A DNA stretch of 64,000 bases from Tenacibaculum sp. 190130A14a (GCF_964048965.1 NZ_OZ040189.1:1178001-1242000); one strand, 5' to 3'; shown: positions 9,458 through 18,961, numbered from the stretch's first letter. Numbers and translations are program-made. Notes: a model not told the origin generated them from the sequence alone.

Positions 9458-11665
9458 ATGATAATAGACGAACTAAAAGAAAAAGGAATTAATACAACCC
9501 AAAGTGTTATCAAGTATCTAGCTCGAAACAATAGAGGCACATGCTTTCTTCCAGAGAACCTTACAGAATTAATAGCACAAATCGCCAAATCAAATTCACC
9601 TAAAAACTGTATCAATTTAAATTCCAATATAGGTGAAATACTCTCTAAATGTAAAGATATAGATAACACTTTAGGTCTAGATGTAAGTCAAGAAAACATT
9701 GAAATAGCTAAATACCTAAACCCAACCTTACATTTTGAAAACTCAAACCCTATAAACTACAGTATACAAAATAAATTTGATGTTGTTATTTGTTTCCCGC
9801 CATTAGGACAACGAATTGAAGTTAATGGAAGAAAAGTACCTTCCTCAAAACTATACATTACCAAATCCCTTGAATTACTTAGTATTAGAGGAAAAGCAAT
9901 TCTAGTCTTGCCTCATAATTTTTTAACTGCATCAGTTTACAAAGAAATAAGGAGTGATATTTTAGAAAATTATGGAATAAATAAGGTGATATCTTTACCT
10001 CAGAAACTATTAATTAATACAGGAGTTAAACTTTCAATTATTGAAGTAGTAAAAAAGCCAATCGAGAGAACAGAGTTCTATAAAATTCAATCTTTAAACT
10101 TTAACGCTTTTAATAAAATTGCACATATTCCAGATTTTAAGGTGTCTAAAGAAAATCTTAATGAAAGGTGGGATTACTCGTATCATAATCCAAAAAACAG
10201 AGAGTATGAAAATGAGTTGAAATCTCAAAAAACAAAAAAACTGGCAGAATTAGTAGAAGTATTCGTTGGTACATATTTTTCTAATGAAGAGAAAGCAAGT
10301 AATGGAGATTATTTGTGGTTTACTACACGTAATCTTTCAAACGGTAAATTTCAATATTCAGCAAACGATATATTTATTTCAAAAAAAGAATTTAGTATAC
10401 GAGAACAGACTGCTATAATTCAAAAAGGAGATATATTAATATCTCGTATTCATAGAACTAAAGAAACTTTTTATGTACATACGAATACAAAGCAAAAGCT
10501 TATTGCTTGGCAACACTTTATCATTTTAAGAGGAAAAAATGCCGAATATGTTGCAGCCTACTTAAACACAGATTATGGAATCAATTTATTTAACCAACAA
10601 ATAAAAAGACAAGTAGGTAGTTCTACTGTTCCAACAATATCAGTTAGAGATTTAAAAAATATCGAAATCCCGATACTTCCAATTGGAGACCTTGAACTAA
10701 CTTCTAAGCGAAGTCTTGAAAAACTTTCTTATGAGGAACTATTAAAAATTAATGAAAAGTATAATGCCTTAAAGTCTAAGTTTAATACTTTAAAAAAGGG
10801 AAATACTATTTCAGCACATGAGGCACAGTTGAATAGTATGCAAGAAACACTAAATGAAGTATTAAGCAATCAAAAAGTAATAACAATTAAACTAGATGAT
10901 ATAAAATCGACATTGATTGAGCTTACTAATGATTTTAAACTGATTAAAGACCTTCCACGTGACATTGACGAAAAAATAATACGGCTTAATGAAAATTTAG
11001 ATAGTAAATTAGAGACCTTATTACAAGACCAAAAGCAAATTGACTTTTATATCAAAGAAATTAAACGTTGGTTTGACTTTTATGATATTTTAGAAGTCAA
11101 GAGTCAAAAATATTTACCAGAAGCAGAATATATCTTTGACCACATATCAAAACTCCAAAATCCAGACTATTCTCCATTTATTCTTCAATATTGTAGAGCT
11201 TTAGAAAATGAACTTTTAAAAAAAATATTTAGAGCTTATGTACAATCACTTATTGACCAAAATATTGATATAGAAGAAGATTTTGCTTGGGATTTTGGGC
11301 GTAAAGAATCGGGGAAACTTAATAATGACAATACTTTTAGATTAGCAAAACACTTAAAAAGGTGTTTAGGAAGGTCTGAAGAAGAATGGTTTTTTGAATT
11401 AGGTTCAATGGAAGTTAATTTAAGGTATCTCACAGGAAGGACAGTTGATAAAAGCCCTTTACTTCAAGATTTAAAAAGTTTTGTCTTAAATAGATTTAAA
11501 GACGAATTTTTGAATATCGAGTATCTTGACGAAATCAAAACTATTATTCGTGATTACAGAAACCAATCTGCACATCCAAATTTAATTGATACTCAGAAAG
11601 CCATAAAATTTCACAAACAAATGAAACAATGTTTGGTAAGTCTAATGGAAAACTATAAAAAATAA
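9458..11665 (+). CDS. Degenerate HsdM-like methyltransferase / HsdS-like recognition domain / coiled coil / HEPN-like fusion
   Basis: In this 735-aa protein, residues about 45-240 follow the HsdM/N6-adenine methylase fold, but motif I reads INLNSNIGEIL (52-62) instead of DPxxGxGxxL, and motif IV reads CFPPL (112-116) instead of NPPF/Y. The fold therefore appears unable to methylate. Residues about 258-418 resemble an HsdS recognition domain (KKLAELVEVFVGTY near 260, IEIPILPIGDLEL near 405). About 420-545 is coiled coil. The C-terminus resembles a HEPN domain and has R701-N-Q-S-A-H706, fitting the RNxxxH motif of HEPN RNases. It starts 36 bases after the peptidase gene and ends four bases before the next. 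Target-sensing coupled to an RNase is an inference. Confidence 0.7.
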   Translation: MIIDELKEKGINTTQSVIKYLARNNRGTCFLPENLTELIAQIAKSNSPKNCINLNSNIGEILSKCKDIDNTLGLDVSQENIEIAKYLNPTLHFENSNPINYSIQNKFDVVICFPPLGQRIEVNGRKVPSSKLYITKSLELLSIRGKAILVLPHNFLTASVYKEIRSDILENYGINKVISLPQKLLINTGVKLSIIEVVKKPIERTEFYKIQSLNFNAFNKIAHIPDFKVSKENLNERWDYSYHNPKNREYENELKSQKTKKLAELVEVFVGTYFSNEEKASNGDYLWFTTRNLSNGKFQYSANDIFISKKEFSIREQTAIIQKGDILISRIHRTKETFYVHTNTKQKLIAWQHFIILRGKNAEYVAAYLNTDYGINLFNQQIKRQVGSSTVPTISVRDLKNIEIPILPIGDLELTSKRSLEKLSYEELLKINEKYNALKSKFNTLKKGNTISAHEAQLNSMQETLNEVLSNQKVITIKLDDIKSTLIELTNDFKLIKDLPRDIDEKIIRLNENLDSKLETLLQDQKQIDFYIKEIKRWFDFYDILEVKSQKYLPEAEYIFDHISKLQNPDYSPFILQYCRALENELLKKIFRAYVQSLIDQNIDIEEDFAWDFGRKESGKLNNDNTFRLAKHLKRCLGRSEEEWFFELGSMEVNLRYLTGRTVDKSPLLQDLKSFVLNRFKDEFLNIEYLDEIKTIIRDYRNQSAHPNLIDTQKAIKFHKQMKQCLVSLMENYKK

Positions 11666-11669
11666 TTAA

Positions 11670-11963
11670 ATGAAACAGAATAAAAAGTTTTTAGAAAGTC
11701 CGTTATATTTTGAATATCCAATATCTTGTGAAGTTATGATTGATGAGGATAATAAGGTGCGTAATAAACCTTTTAGTGCAACCGAATTTGTTTTTTATAA
11801 TGGAGAATTCGAGTTTCAGAAGGATTGGGTCAAAAAAGCCTATAAAGATGACTTAATTGATTTTATTCAATTGGAATCTAAGGATTCAAAAGACTTTATT
11901 TGTAATAAACTTATAATGAGGTCTGAACTTAGTTTAGATAATTTATTGGAATTAAAAAATTAA
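11670..11963 (+). CDS. Hypothetical 97-aa protein
   Basis: I do not recognise this small acidic protein. It has no signal peptide, membrane segment or familiar motif; it is predicted cytoplasmic with mixed strand and helix (MKQNKKFLESPLYFEYPI at the start). Its support as a gene is positional: it is four bases after the HEPN-like fusion gene and nine before the nuclease-helicase gene, in the same direction, and it fills that gap completely. It could be a regulator, an inhibitor of the upstream HEPN-like domain or a structural partner of the helicase; the sequence does not decide. Confidence 0.65.
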   Translation: MKQNKKFLESPLYFEYPISCEVMIDEDNKVRNKPFSATEFVFYNGEFEFQKDWVKKAYKDDLIDFIQLESKDSKDFICNKLIMRSELSLDNLLELKN

Positions 11964-11972
11964 AGTGGATGT

Positions 11973-14900
11973 ATGAATAAAAACAGCACCGCATATTACG
12001 ATTTACTATTCGAAATAGCAGAGCCAAACAATAAGGCCTTGTCATATCGTATTAAAGAATTAAAACGTATTCTTCAACTAATTGCTTCCGATTATACTTC
12101 AGAGATTTCTATACAGTTTCCAAGTTTGTATGCCAGATTAGATTTTATTTATAGAAAAGAAAAGGTGTATGGTAACTTAAAGAAAAATCTAGGTGCTTTG
12201 AGATTTCATACTAAAACAGAGGACGCACTTGCTAAAATAGATGAAGGGTATTTTTATGGATATTTACTAACTGTAGGTAAATTTATAGAGAAGTTAACGG
12301 CAATTCCAATACCAAATTGGTTTAATGATATTGCAGATAAAGCAACCTACGATACTTATGAACCACCAAAAGCCAAAGCGCATTATAGTGCTTTAGTTGT
12401 ATATGTTTGGGATAAAACAAGTAGCCATATTATTGTAGATACCGATGATGGCAATCAGTTTAAAATACCATTGCAAGATGATTATCTTCTAAAAGAATAT
12501 GCCGATACGCTGGGTATAATTCAAATAGGTGATAAATTATCCTTGCTAGAAGTTAAGATTGATGAGAATGACAATTGCTTGCCATTACACATAGTTTATC
12601 AGCCCGATTATTTAATTGATATTTCTGCTGTGGCAGAATGTTTTCAAAATATTGGTGGTAATGAAATAGCACCATGGCAGCTTTTTTTTATTAAACGAAT
12701 GATTGAGGTAGAAGCTTCATCAGCCTTATTAAAGGGGAATGTCTCGAATTATTTTATGGATGAGTTAGTGTATGCCCCTAGAGATAATCAGCCTCTATTT
12801 AACAACCTAATAAAAGAAACATTTAAGAATAGTCCTTTTCAATACACGGTCTTATTTAAAGATGACCAGGAACTAAAAGGCTTTGTACAAAAAACAAGAG
12901 AACAATTTGATAATTTAAAACGAGTAGTTCAAATAGATTTTGAGAGTGATGGCGTTGAAATAAATAAGGATAGTACTGTTTTAGAACCCGCATTCATAAA
13001 CGAAAAAATAGGGCTGCAAGGACGTTTAGATGTCTTGGACAAATCTAATCAAGCAGCAAAGATTATAGAATTAAAATCTGGGCGTTTACCGTGGCCACCA
13101 AATGATACGGCTAAAGTTAGTGATAATCATGCAGCTCAAGCAAGAATGTATCGTATGATGTTGCGACAAGTTTATAATATGCCAGATAACAATATTGAAG
13201 CTGCAATCTGTTATTCTTCCGCAACTACAGAGGGTGAGAATATAAGATGGGTACCTAAATATGTGGATTTTGACAAAAGAATACTAAATACTAGAAACCT
13301 TATTGTTAGCAAGGAAAGAGCTATTGTGTCAGCAGAAAACAATGATGCCATACGCCAGTTTTTTAATGATTTGGGATTTGAAAAATTGGGGATTGAATTA
13401 CATCCTAATTTAGGTTGGTTTAGACGAGATTTTGATACGATTCAAGATGCTATTAGAAAATTAAATAATGATGAATTACAATACTTTTTGGCATTTTATC
13501 AATTTGTGGCACAAGAGCTCATGCTTTCTAAAATTGGTGATGGAAAATATTCAAAAGGTCATGCAGCTCTTTGGAACAAAGAAGATATTGGAGAAAATGA
13601 TGAAAGTGATACTATAGAGCCTTTAAAAGTTGAAGAAAACTATAGTGATGATGAAAAGAACCCAAGGTTAATACTGAAGCATACGGCTTTTTTAGATACA
13701 GATTCATTCAATTTTAGACGAGGTGATATTTGTGTTCTTTATCAAAAAGTAGAACATGATGCCATAGTTACTCAAGGGCAGATTTTTAAATGTTCTATTT
13801 CAAAAGAGATAGATAATGATGGCTGTATGGAAGTTGTTTTTAGATACAAGCAAAATGCAGTAGCTAAAGATAAAATTTTCAACAACGATAAACCTTGGTG
13901 TATAGAACACGATAGTCTCGACCATTCATTCCATAGCATGTTTAAGAGCTTACTCAAGTTTATTAAAACAGATAGGTCTAAGCGAGATTTAATACTGGGT
14001 AAAAAAGCACCAGAAAAGTTTGATTGTGAGTTAAAAGAGTATGTCACCGAAGACGAAAATAAAAACCCAGAATCAAGACAAGAGCAAAATAAAATATTAA
14101 GTGAAGCATTATCGGCAAAAGACTATTATCTATTAATTGGCCCTCCAGGAACTGGTAAAACCAGTATCATGTTAAAGCACTTGGTAAGACAGCTTCATAG
14201 CTCTATAGAAGGTAACATTTTGGTTTTAGCATACACTAATAGTGCCGTAGATGAGATTTGTGAGTCGATTAATAATGCTATTATAAATTTTGAAGACCAA
14301 AATGATGGCCGTATTAATTTTGGACGAACAGATAGAAACTTTATTAGAATAGGTTCAAGATTAGGAACTGCTACAGAACATCACCATAACTTATTAGATG
14401 GCATTGCAGAAGGCTGCTCCAATAGAGCTGAACTAGTGGAGGTTTTATCAAAACACCGTGTTTTTGTTTCAACAGTATCATCAATTATTAATAAAACAGA
14501 ACTTTTTAAAATCAAGAAATTCGATACGGTTATTATTGATGAAGCTTCACAGATATTAGAACCGCAATTGGTTGGTTTATTAGGAAGGTTTAAAAAGTTT
14601 ATTCTTATTGGAGACCATAAACAGTTACCAGCAGTTTCATTACAAAGTCAAGAACAAGCAAAAAGATTTGATTCTAGTTTAAAAAGTATTGGTATTGGTG
14701 ATTTGAGAGAGTCTTATTTTGAGAGAATGCTGCGATTATCAAAAGATAAAGGATGGAAACATGCTTCTAATATGTTGAGCTTCCAAGGACGAATGCATAA
14801 AAGTGTTGCTACATTTCCAAATCACTGTTTTTATGGAAATAAATTAAAGATAGCTGGTTTACGCCACCAAACTGGAGCATTGCCATTCAGAACTTTCGAA

Positions 14901-16385
14901 AATGACATCCAAAAATATTTAGGGAATAGACGATTATTATATATTCCAAGTAAAGTTACAGAGTCTAGTAACAGAAAAACAAACGAGTTTGAAGCCCAAA
15001 CTACTGCAAAAGTGGTGCAGCAAATTATTGATTTATACAACAATAATGAAGGTACTCTACTTACTGACAAAAATGAGTTGAGAGAAGTTAAATACCAATC
15101 ACAAAAAACCATTGGTATTATTACGCCTTACAGGAATCAAATAGCATTAATAAAGAAAGAGTTAGAAAAAGCTGAAATCCCTAATTGGGAAGGTATTGCT
15201 GTTGATACCGTAGAACGATATCAAGGTAGTCAAAAAGATATTATTATTTTGAACTTATGTGTTAACTCTCTCGCACAGTTAGAGTTTTTGTCTGCAAACA
15301 CTACAGTTGATAGTGATACAGGAGAACTTGTGGACAGGAAGCTAAATGTGGCTCTTACCAGAGCTAAAGAACAGCTTATATTGATAGGGAATCCATATTA
15401 TATTTCTAATGTTTCTATCTACTATAAATTAATTCAGTTTATTAAATCTAGAGGAGGTTTAATTGAAGAAGGAGTCGATGGTTTTCTTTCTGGAGACATT
15501 TCTTTTAATGAAGAACTTGATTTGAAAAAGACCTCTACTGAAGAAGAGGTACAACTACCAGACGCCTCTTTTAATTTGGTTTTTAATGAGCTTGTTTTGA
15601 ATCCTATAAAAGATAGAAGTCCTAATTATCCAAAGGGTATTTTGGGATATGATAATGAATATAACCGTACAACGGTTATTGGTTATGGACGAGCTAATTT
15701 TGATGAAGTTATCATTACTCATGAGCCAAAAGACCGTACCTTATTGTATTGCTATTACAATATGAGGAAACATTATTTTTCTCAATTAGCTATTTTTAAA
15801 TCCTTTGATGAGTTATTCCAAAATGAATTACAAAACAATTCTAAGAAAATTGTTTTTATCGATTGGGGATGTGGACCATGTACAGCTGGAATAGCACTTC
15901 AGTCATATTTAAACACTGCCCAAGAAAATGCTATGATTGAATATTTTGGAATTGATATTTCAACCGCAATGTTAGAAAAGGCCGAATCATTTTTACAATC
16001 TTCAATGTTTGGAGCTAATTTTAATTATAATTTGGTGACAAATTTCTCTGATATTGAAGAAGCTCAATTTGAAGATATGCTATCGCAAACAAAGCTTTGC
16101 ATTTTTAACTTCTCTTATTTTTTTGGAAACATAAATTCAGAACAAGCTAAGCTATTAGCAGATTTTATTAATCAATTGGTTGAGAGATTTCCATTGAATA
16201 AGTACTCTATATTATTCCAGAATTCTGCTATGGAAAAGAGAAATCATAGTTATAATGTGTTTAAAAGAACACTAAAAACATATAATTCCAAATTAAGTAG
16301 ACGAGAAGTTGTTAGATACAAAAATAACGAAATGTCAAGGTATGAGAAAGATGAAAAAGTGTATTTTGAATTATTAGAGTTGTAA
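11973..16385 (+). CDS. PD-(D/E)XK nuclease - SF1 helicase - class I methyltransferase fusion
   Basis: The 1470-aa protein joins three enzymes. A RecB/Cas4-type nuclease core has GLQGRLD (D353), ELKSG (E366, K368) and QARMY (389-393). A superfamily 1 helicase of the Dna2/Upf1 type has Walker A GPPGTGKT (723-730), DEASQ (856-860), GDHKQLP just after, VERYQGSQ near 1080 and NVALTRAKEQL (1125-1135). The last 240 residues form a class I SAM methyltransferase with DWGCGPC (1297-1303) and YFGIDIS (1324-1330). The first two parts match Dna2-like helicase-nucleases that process DNA ends or flaps; the methyltransferase fusion is unusual and its substrate unknown. The stop overlaps the start of the AlkB-like gene (TAATG). 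Confidence 0.88.
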   Translation: MNKNSTAYYDLLFEIAEPNNKALSYRIKELKRILQLIASDYTSEISIQFPSLYARLDFIYRKEKVYGNLKKNLGALRFHTKTEDALAKIDEGYFYGYLLTVGKFIEKLTAIPIPNWFNDIADKATYDTYEPPKAKAHYSALVVYVWDKTSSHIIVDTDDGNQFKIPLQDDYLLKEYADTLGIIQIGDKLSLLEVKIDENDNCLPLHIVYQPDYLIDISAVAECFQNIGGNEIAPWQLFFIKRMIEVEASSALLKGNVSNYFMDELVYAPRDNQPLFNNLIKETFKNSPFQYTVLFKDDQELKGFVQKTREQFDNLKRVVQIDFESDGVEINKDSTVLEPAFINEKIGLQGRLDVLDKSNQAAKIIELKSGRLPWPPNDTAKVSDNHAAQARMYRMMLRQVYNMPDNNIEAAICYSSATTEGENIRWVPKYVDFDKRILNTRNLIVSKERAIVSAENNDAIRQFFNDLGFEKLGIELHPNLGWFRRDFDTIQDAIRKLNNDELQYFLAFYQFVAQELMLSKIGDGKYSKGHAALWNKEDIGENDESDTIEPLKVEENYSDDEKNPRLILKHTAFLDTDSFNFRRGDICVLYQKVEHDAIVTQGQIFKCSISKEIDNDGCMEVVFRYKQNAVAKDKIFNNDKPWCIEHDSLDHSFHSMFKSLLKFIKTDRSKRDLILGKKAPEKFDCELKEYVTEDENKNPESRQEQNKILSEALSAKDYYLLIGPPGTGKTSIMLKHLVRQLHSSIEGNILVLAYTNSAVDEICESINNAIINFEDQNDGRINFGRTDRNFIRIGSRLGTATEHHHNLLDGIAEGCSNRAELVEVLSKHRVFVSTVSSIINKTELFKIKKFDTVIIDEASQILEPQLVGLLGRFKKFILIGDHKQLPAVSLQSQEQAKRFDSSLKSIGIGDLRESYFERMLRLSKDKGWKHASNMLSFQGRMHKSVATFPNHCFYGNKLKIAGLRHQTGALPFRTFENDIQKYLGNRRLLYIPSKVTESSNRKTNEFEAQTTAKVVQQIIDLYNNNEGTLLTDKNELREVKYQSQKTIGIITPYRNQIALIKKELEKAEIPNWEGIAVDTVERYQGSQKDIIILNLCVNSLAQLEFLSANTTVDSDTGELVDRKLNVALTRAKEQLILIGNPYYISNVSIYYKLIQFIKSRGGLIEEGVDGFLSGDISFNEELDLKKTSTEEEVQLPDASFNLVFNELVLNPIKDRSPNYPKGILGYDNEYNRTTVIGYGRANFDEVIITHEPKDRTLLYCYYNMRKHYFSQLAIFKSFDELFQNELQNNSKKIVFIDWGCGPCTAGIALQSYLNTAQENAMIEYFGIDISTAMLEKAESFLQSSMFGANFNYNLVTNFSDIEEAQFEDMLSQTKLCIFNFSYFFGNINSEQAKLLADFINQLVERFPLNKYSILFQNSAMEKRNHSYNVFKRTLKTYNSKLSRREVVRYKNNEMSRYEKDEKVYFELLEL

Positions 16386-16996
16386 TGGATTTATTTGGAA
16401 TATATAAAACGGATGAAGAGCTTAATAAAGAGCTTGTGTCACAAATAAACGGTTTAGTTTATAAGGAGCACTTTATTACTGAAGCTGAAGAAAGAACACT
16501 GATTGATATTATTGATAAGCAACCTTGGTTGTCTGATTTAAAAAGAAGAGTACAGCATTACGGTTATAAATACGATTATAGAGCAAGAAAAATTAATCAA
16601 TCTTTTAGAATAGGTGAATTGCCAAATTGGAGTAAACCGTTATGCGATAGACTATTAAACCAGGGTGTTATTGATTTTAGGCCAGACCAAATTATTATAA
16701 ATAACTACGAACCAGGCGAAGGAATAGCAATGCATGTGGATTGTGAACCCTGTTTTAGCGATACAATAATTTCATTAAGTTTAGCTTCTGATATTGTAAT
16801 GAATATCAAAAGTGTTAATTCAAATGATAAATTAGGTATGCTGTTACAACGAAGGTCTTTATTAGTCTTTAGTAACGACTCAAGGTATTTGTATGAACAT
16901 GGGATTGCTTCTCGCAAATCTGATAAATTTAACGGTACAAAGCGAAACCGTGAACGAAGAATATCGTTAACATTTAGGAAAGTTATATTAGAATAA
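16385..16996 (+). CDS. AlkB-like Fe(II)/2-oxoglutarate dioxygenase
   Basis: AlkB enzymes remove methyl groups from nucleic-acid bases by oxidation. The 203-aa protein shows the family signature: NNYEPGEGIAMHVD with iron ligands H117 and D119, the distal ligand H172 in YEHGIAS, and the 2-oxoglutarate-binding pair R192 and R198 in RRISLTFR. All key residues are present, and length fits the compact bacterial AlkB/ALKBH class. It is translationally coupled to the helicase fusion upstream (1-nt overlap) and the DUF2779 gene downstream (no gap). A demethylase immediately next to a methyltransferase domain raises the possibility that the two act on the same mark, which is inference only. Confidence 0.92.
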   Translation: MDLFGIYKTDEELNKELVSQINGLVYKEHFITEAEERTLIDIIDKQPWLSDLKRRVQHYGYKYDYRARKINQSFRIGELPNWSKPLCDRLLNQGVIDFRPDQIIINNYEPGEGIAMHVDCEPCFSDTIISLSLASDIVMNIKSVNSNDKLGMLLQRRSLLVFSNDSRYLYEHGIASRKSDKFNGTKRNRERRISLTFRKVILE

Positions 16997-18961
16997 ATGC
17001 GTGTCCTCACTAAATCCCGATTTAAGTTAGGTTTAGAATGTCCAAACAAGCTATTCTATACCAAGAAAGATAAATATGTCAATCAAAAAATAGATGACAC
17101 CTTTTTGCAAGCTCTAGCTCAAGGTGGATTCCAGGTTGAAGAACTCGCCAGAATGCATTATCCAGAAGGTGTTTTAATTGAAGGCAACGATTGGGATTAT
17201 GTTGGATTGGCAGCACAAACACAAACATTACTACTTCAAGAAAATGTTATCATTTTTGAAGCCGCTTTCTTAATGGACAACCTGTTTATTAGAACGGATG
17301 TACTAGTAAAACAAAGAAATCAAATTCAACTCATAGAAGTTAAAGCAAAGTCGTTTAATCCTTCAAATGAATACACATTTATAGGTAAACGTGGTGGTTT
17401 GGTTACTGGTTGGAAACCCTATTTGTTTGATGTTGCCTTTCAAAAGTATGTGATGCAGTTAGCCCATCCAGAATGGTCTATAACCTCAAAATTCATGTTG
17501 GCTAACAAGGAGTCTACAGCGTCTATTGATGGATTAAATCAGCTATTTCGCATAAGCAAACAAGCCGATAATAGAACAGGGATTCTAAAATTGGAATCCG
17601 ATATTACAAAACTTGGAACTTCAGTTTTAGGACAGGTCGATATTAGTCATATTGTAGCTGCGATAATGATTGATAAACACAAATATCATGACAATATGGG
17701 CTTTGTAGAGTCGATTAATCTTTTAAAGGCGGCATATTTAGAAGATAGGTATTTCAATTGGCCAACCAGTTACAGAGCCTGTAAAAGTTGCGAGTTTAAA
17801 ACTACAGAAGCAATGGGACAAGAAGGAAAGCTATCTGGATTCAAAACTTGTTTTAAAAGACAACATCTATGGGGAGATAAAGATTTTGAAATGCCAAACA
17901 CTTTTGATATTTGGGACTTTAGACGAGGAGAGAAACTGTTTTCTGAAGGGATTGTTTTTAAAAAAGACGTTACTCCAGAGGCTATTGGTTATAAGGAAGT
18001 TACTGGTAAGTTATCTCGAACAGAACGCCAATGGATTCAAATTGAAAAGGATGTTAACGAGGATGGTTCTAGTTATGTAGATGTGGATGGACTGAAGCAA
18101 GAAATGAATTCCTGGGTATACCCTTTACATTTTATAGACTTTGAGACCAGTACAGTTGCCTTGCCATTTAATAAGGGCAGAAGGCCTTATGAACAAATAG
18201 CATTTCAGTTTTCACATCATATCTATTATGAAGATGGAACAGTTGAGCATGCTACTGAATATGTAAATAATGAAGCTGGTGTGTTTCCAAATTTTGAGTT
18301 TATACGGCAACTAAAACATGCACTCGAAAAAGATAAAGGTACTATTTTTAGGTTCGCAGCTCACGAAAATACTATTGTCAATGCTATCTATGAGCAATTG
18401 CTAGATTCCGATGAAGTAGATAAACAAGAGCTTATTGATTTTGTTCAATCCATTTCTCATAGCAAGAACGATAGTGTTAAAAAATGGAAGGGCGAAAGGG
18501 ATATGGACGACTTATGTGAAGTCATTAAAAAGTATTATTACAATCCACATACCAAAGGTTCCAATTCTATTAAGATGGTCTTGCCAGCAGTATTGAAAAG
18601 TAGTAAGTTCTTAAAAGATAAATACTCACAATCGATTGGCGATATTAGGGTTTCGAGTAAAAATTTTGATGCCAATCATGTTTGGTTACAAGTAGAGGAG
18701 GGAGAAGTTAAAAGTCCATACAAACTTCTTCCTAAAGTTTATGAAGATTGGACAGAAGAACAAATCGAGCAATCACTTTCGGAAATTGAAGATGTTTCCG
18801 ATGGAGGGGGTGCGCTTGCAGCCTATGGAAAATTGCAATACACCAATATGTCCAACCATGAAAGAGAACAACTCACAAAATCGTTACTAAAATATTGTGA
18901 GTTGGACACCCTTGCTATGGTGATGATATTTGAGCATTTTAAGGAGGATTTGGTTAAATAA
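16997..18961 (+). CDS. DUF2779 protein: Cas4-like Fe-S nuclease plus DEDDy exonuclease
   Basis: The 654-aa protein has two apparent nuclease parts. Residues 1-290 look Cas4/AddB-like: C15 near the N-terminus, C262 and C265 (CKSC) plus C285 as likely 4Fe-4S ligands, and a PD-(D/E)XK core with D101, E114 and K116 (IEVK). Residues about 375-645 form a DnaQ-like 3'-5' exonuclease: FIDFETST (D381, E383), AAHENT near 456-459 and YCELD (Y633, D637), the YxxxD signature of the DEDDy class. It abuts the AlkB-like gene with no spacer and ends the island operon. A role in trimming or degrading DNA or RNA made accessible by the helicase is plausible. Confidence 0.87.
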   Translation: MRVLTKSRFKLGLECPNKLFYTKKDKYVNQKIDDTFLQALAQGGFQVEELARMHYPEGVLIEGNDWDYVGLAAQTQTLLLQENVIIFEAAFLMDNLFIRTDVLVKQRNQIQLIEVKAKSFNPSNEYTFIGKRGGLVTGWKPYLFDVAFQKYVMQLAHPEWSITSKFMLANKESTASIDGLNQLFRISKQADNRTGILKLESDITKLGTSVLGQVDISHIVAAIMIDKHKYHDNMGFVESINLLKAAYLEDRYFNWPTSYRACKSCEFKTTEAMGQEGKLSGFKTCFKRQHLWGDKDFEMPNTFDIWDFRRGEKLFSEGIVFKKDVTPEAIGYKEVTGKLSRTERQWIQIEKDVNEDGSSYVDVDGLKQEMNSWVYPLHFIDFETSTVALPFNKGRRPYEQIAFQFSHHIYYEDGTVEHATEYVNNEAGVFPNFEFIRQLKHALEKDKGTIFRFAAHENTIVNAIYEQLLDSDEVDKQELIDFVQSISHSKNDSVKKWKGERDMDDLCEVIKKYYYNPHTKGSNSIKMVLPAVLKSSKFLKDKYSQSIGDIRVSSKNFDANHVWLQVEEGEVKSPYKLLPKVYEDWTEEQIEQSLSEIEDVSDGGGALAAYGKLQYTNMSNHEREQLTKSLLKYCELDTLAMVMIFEHFKEDLVK

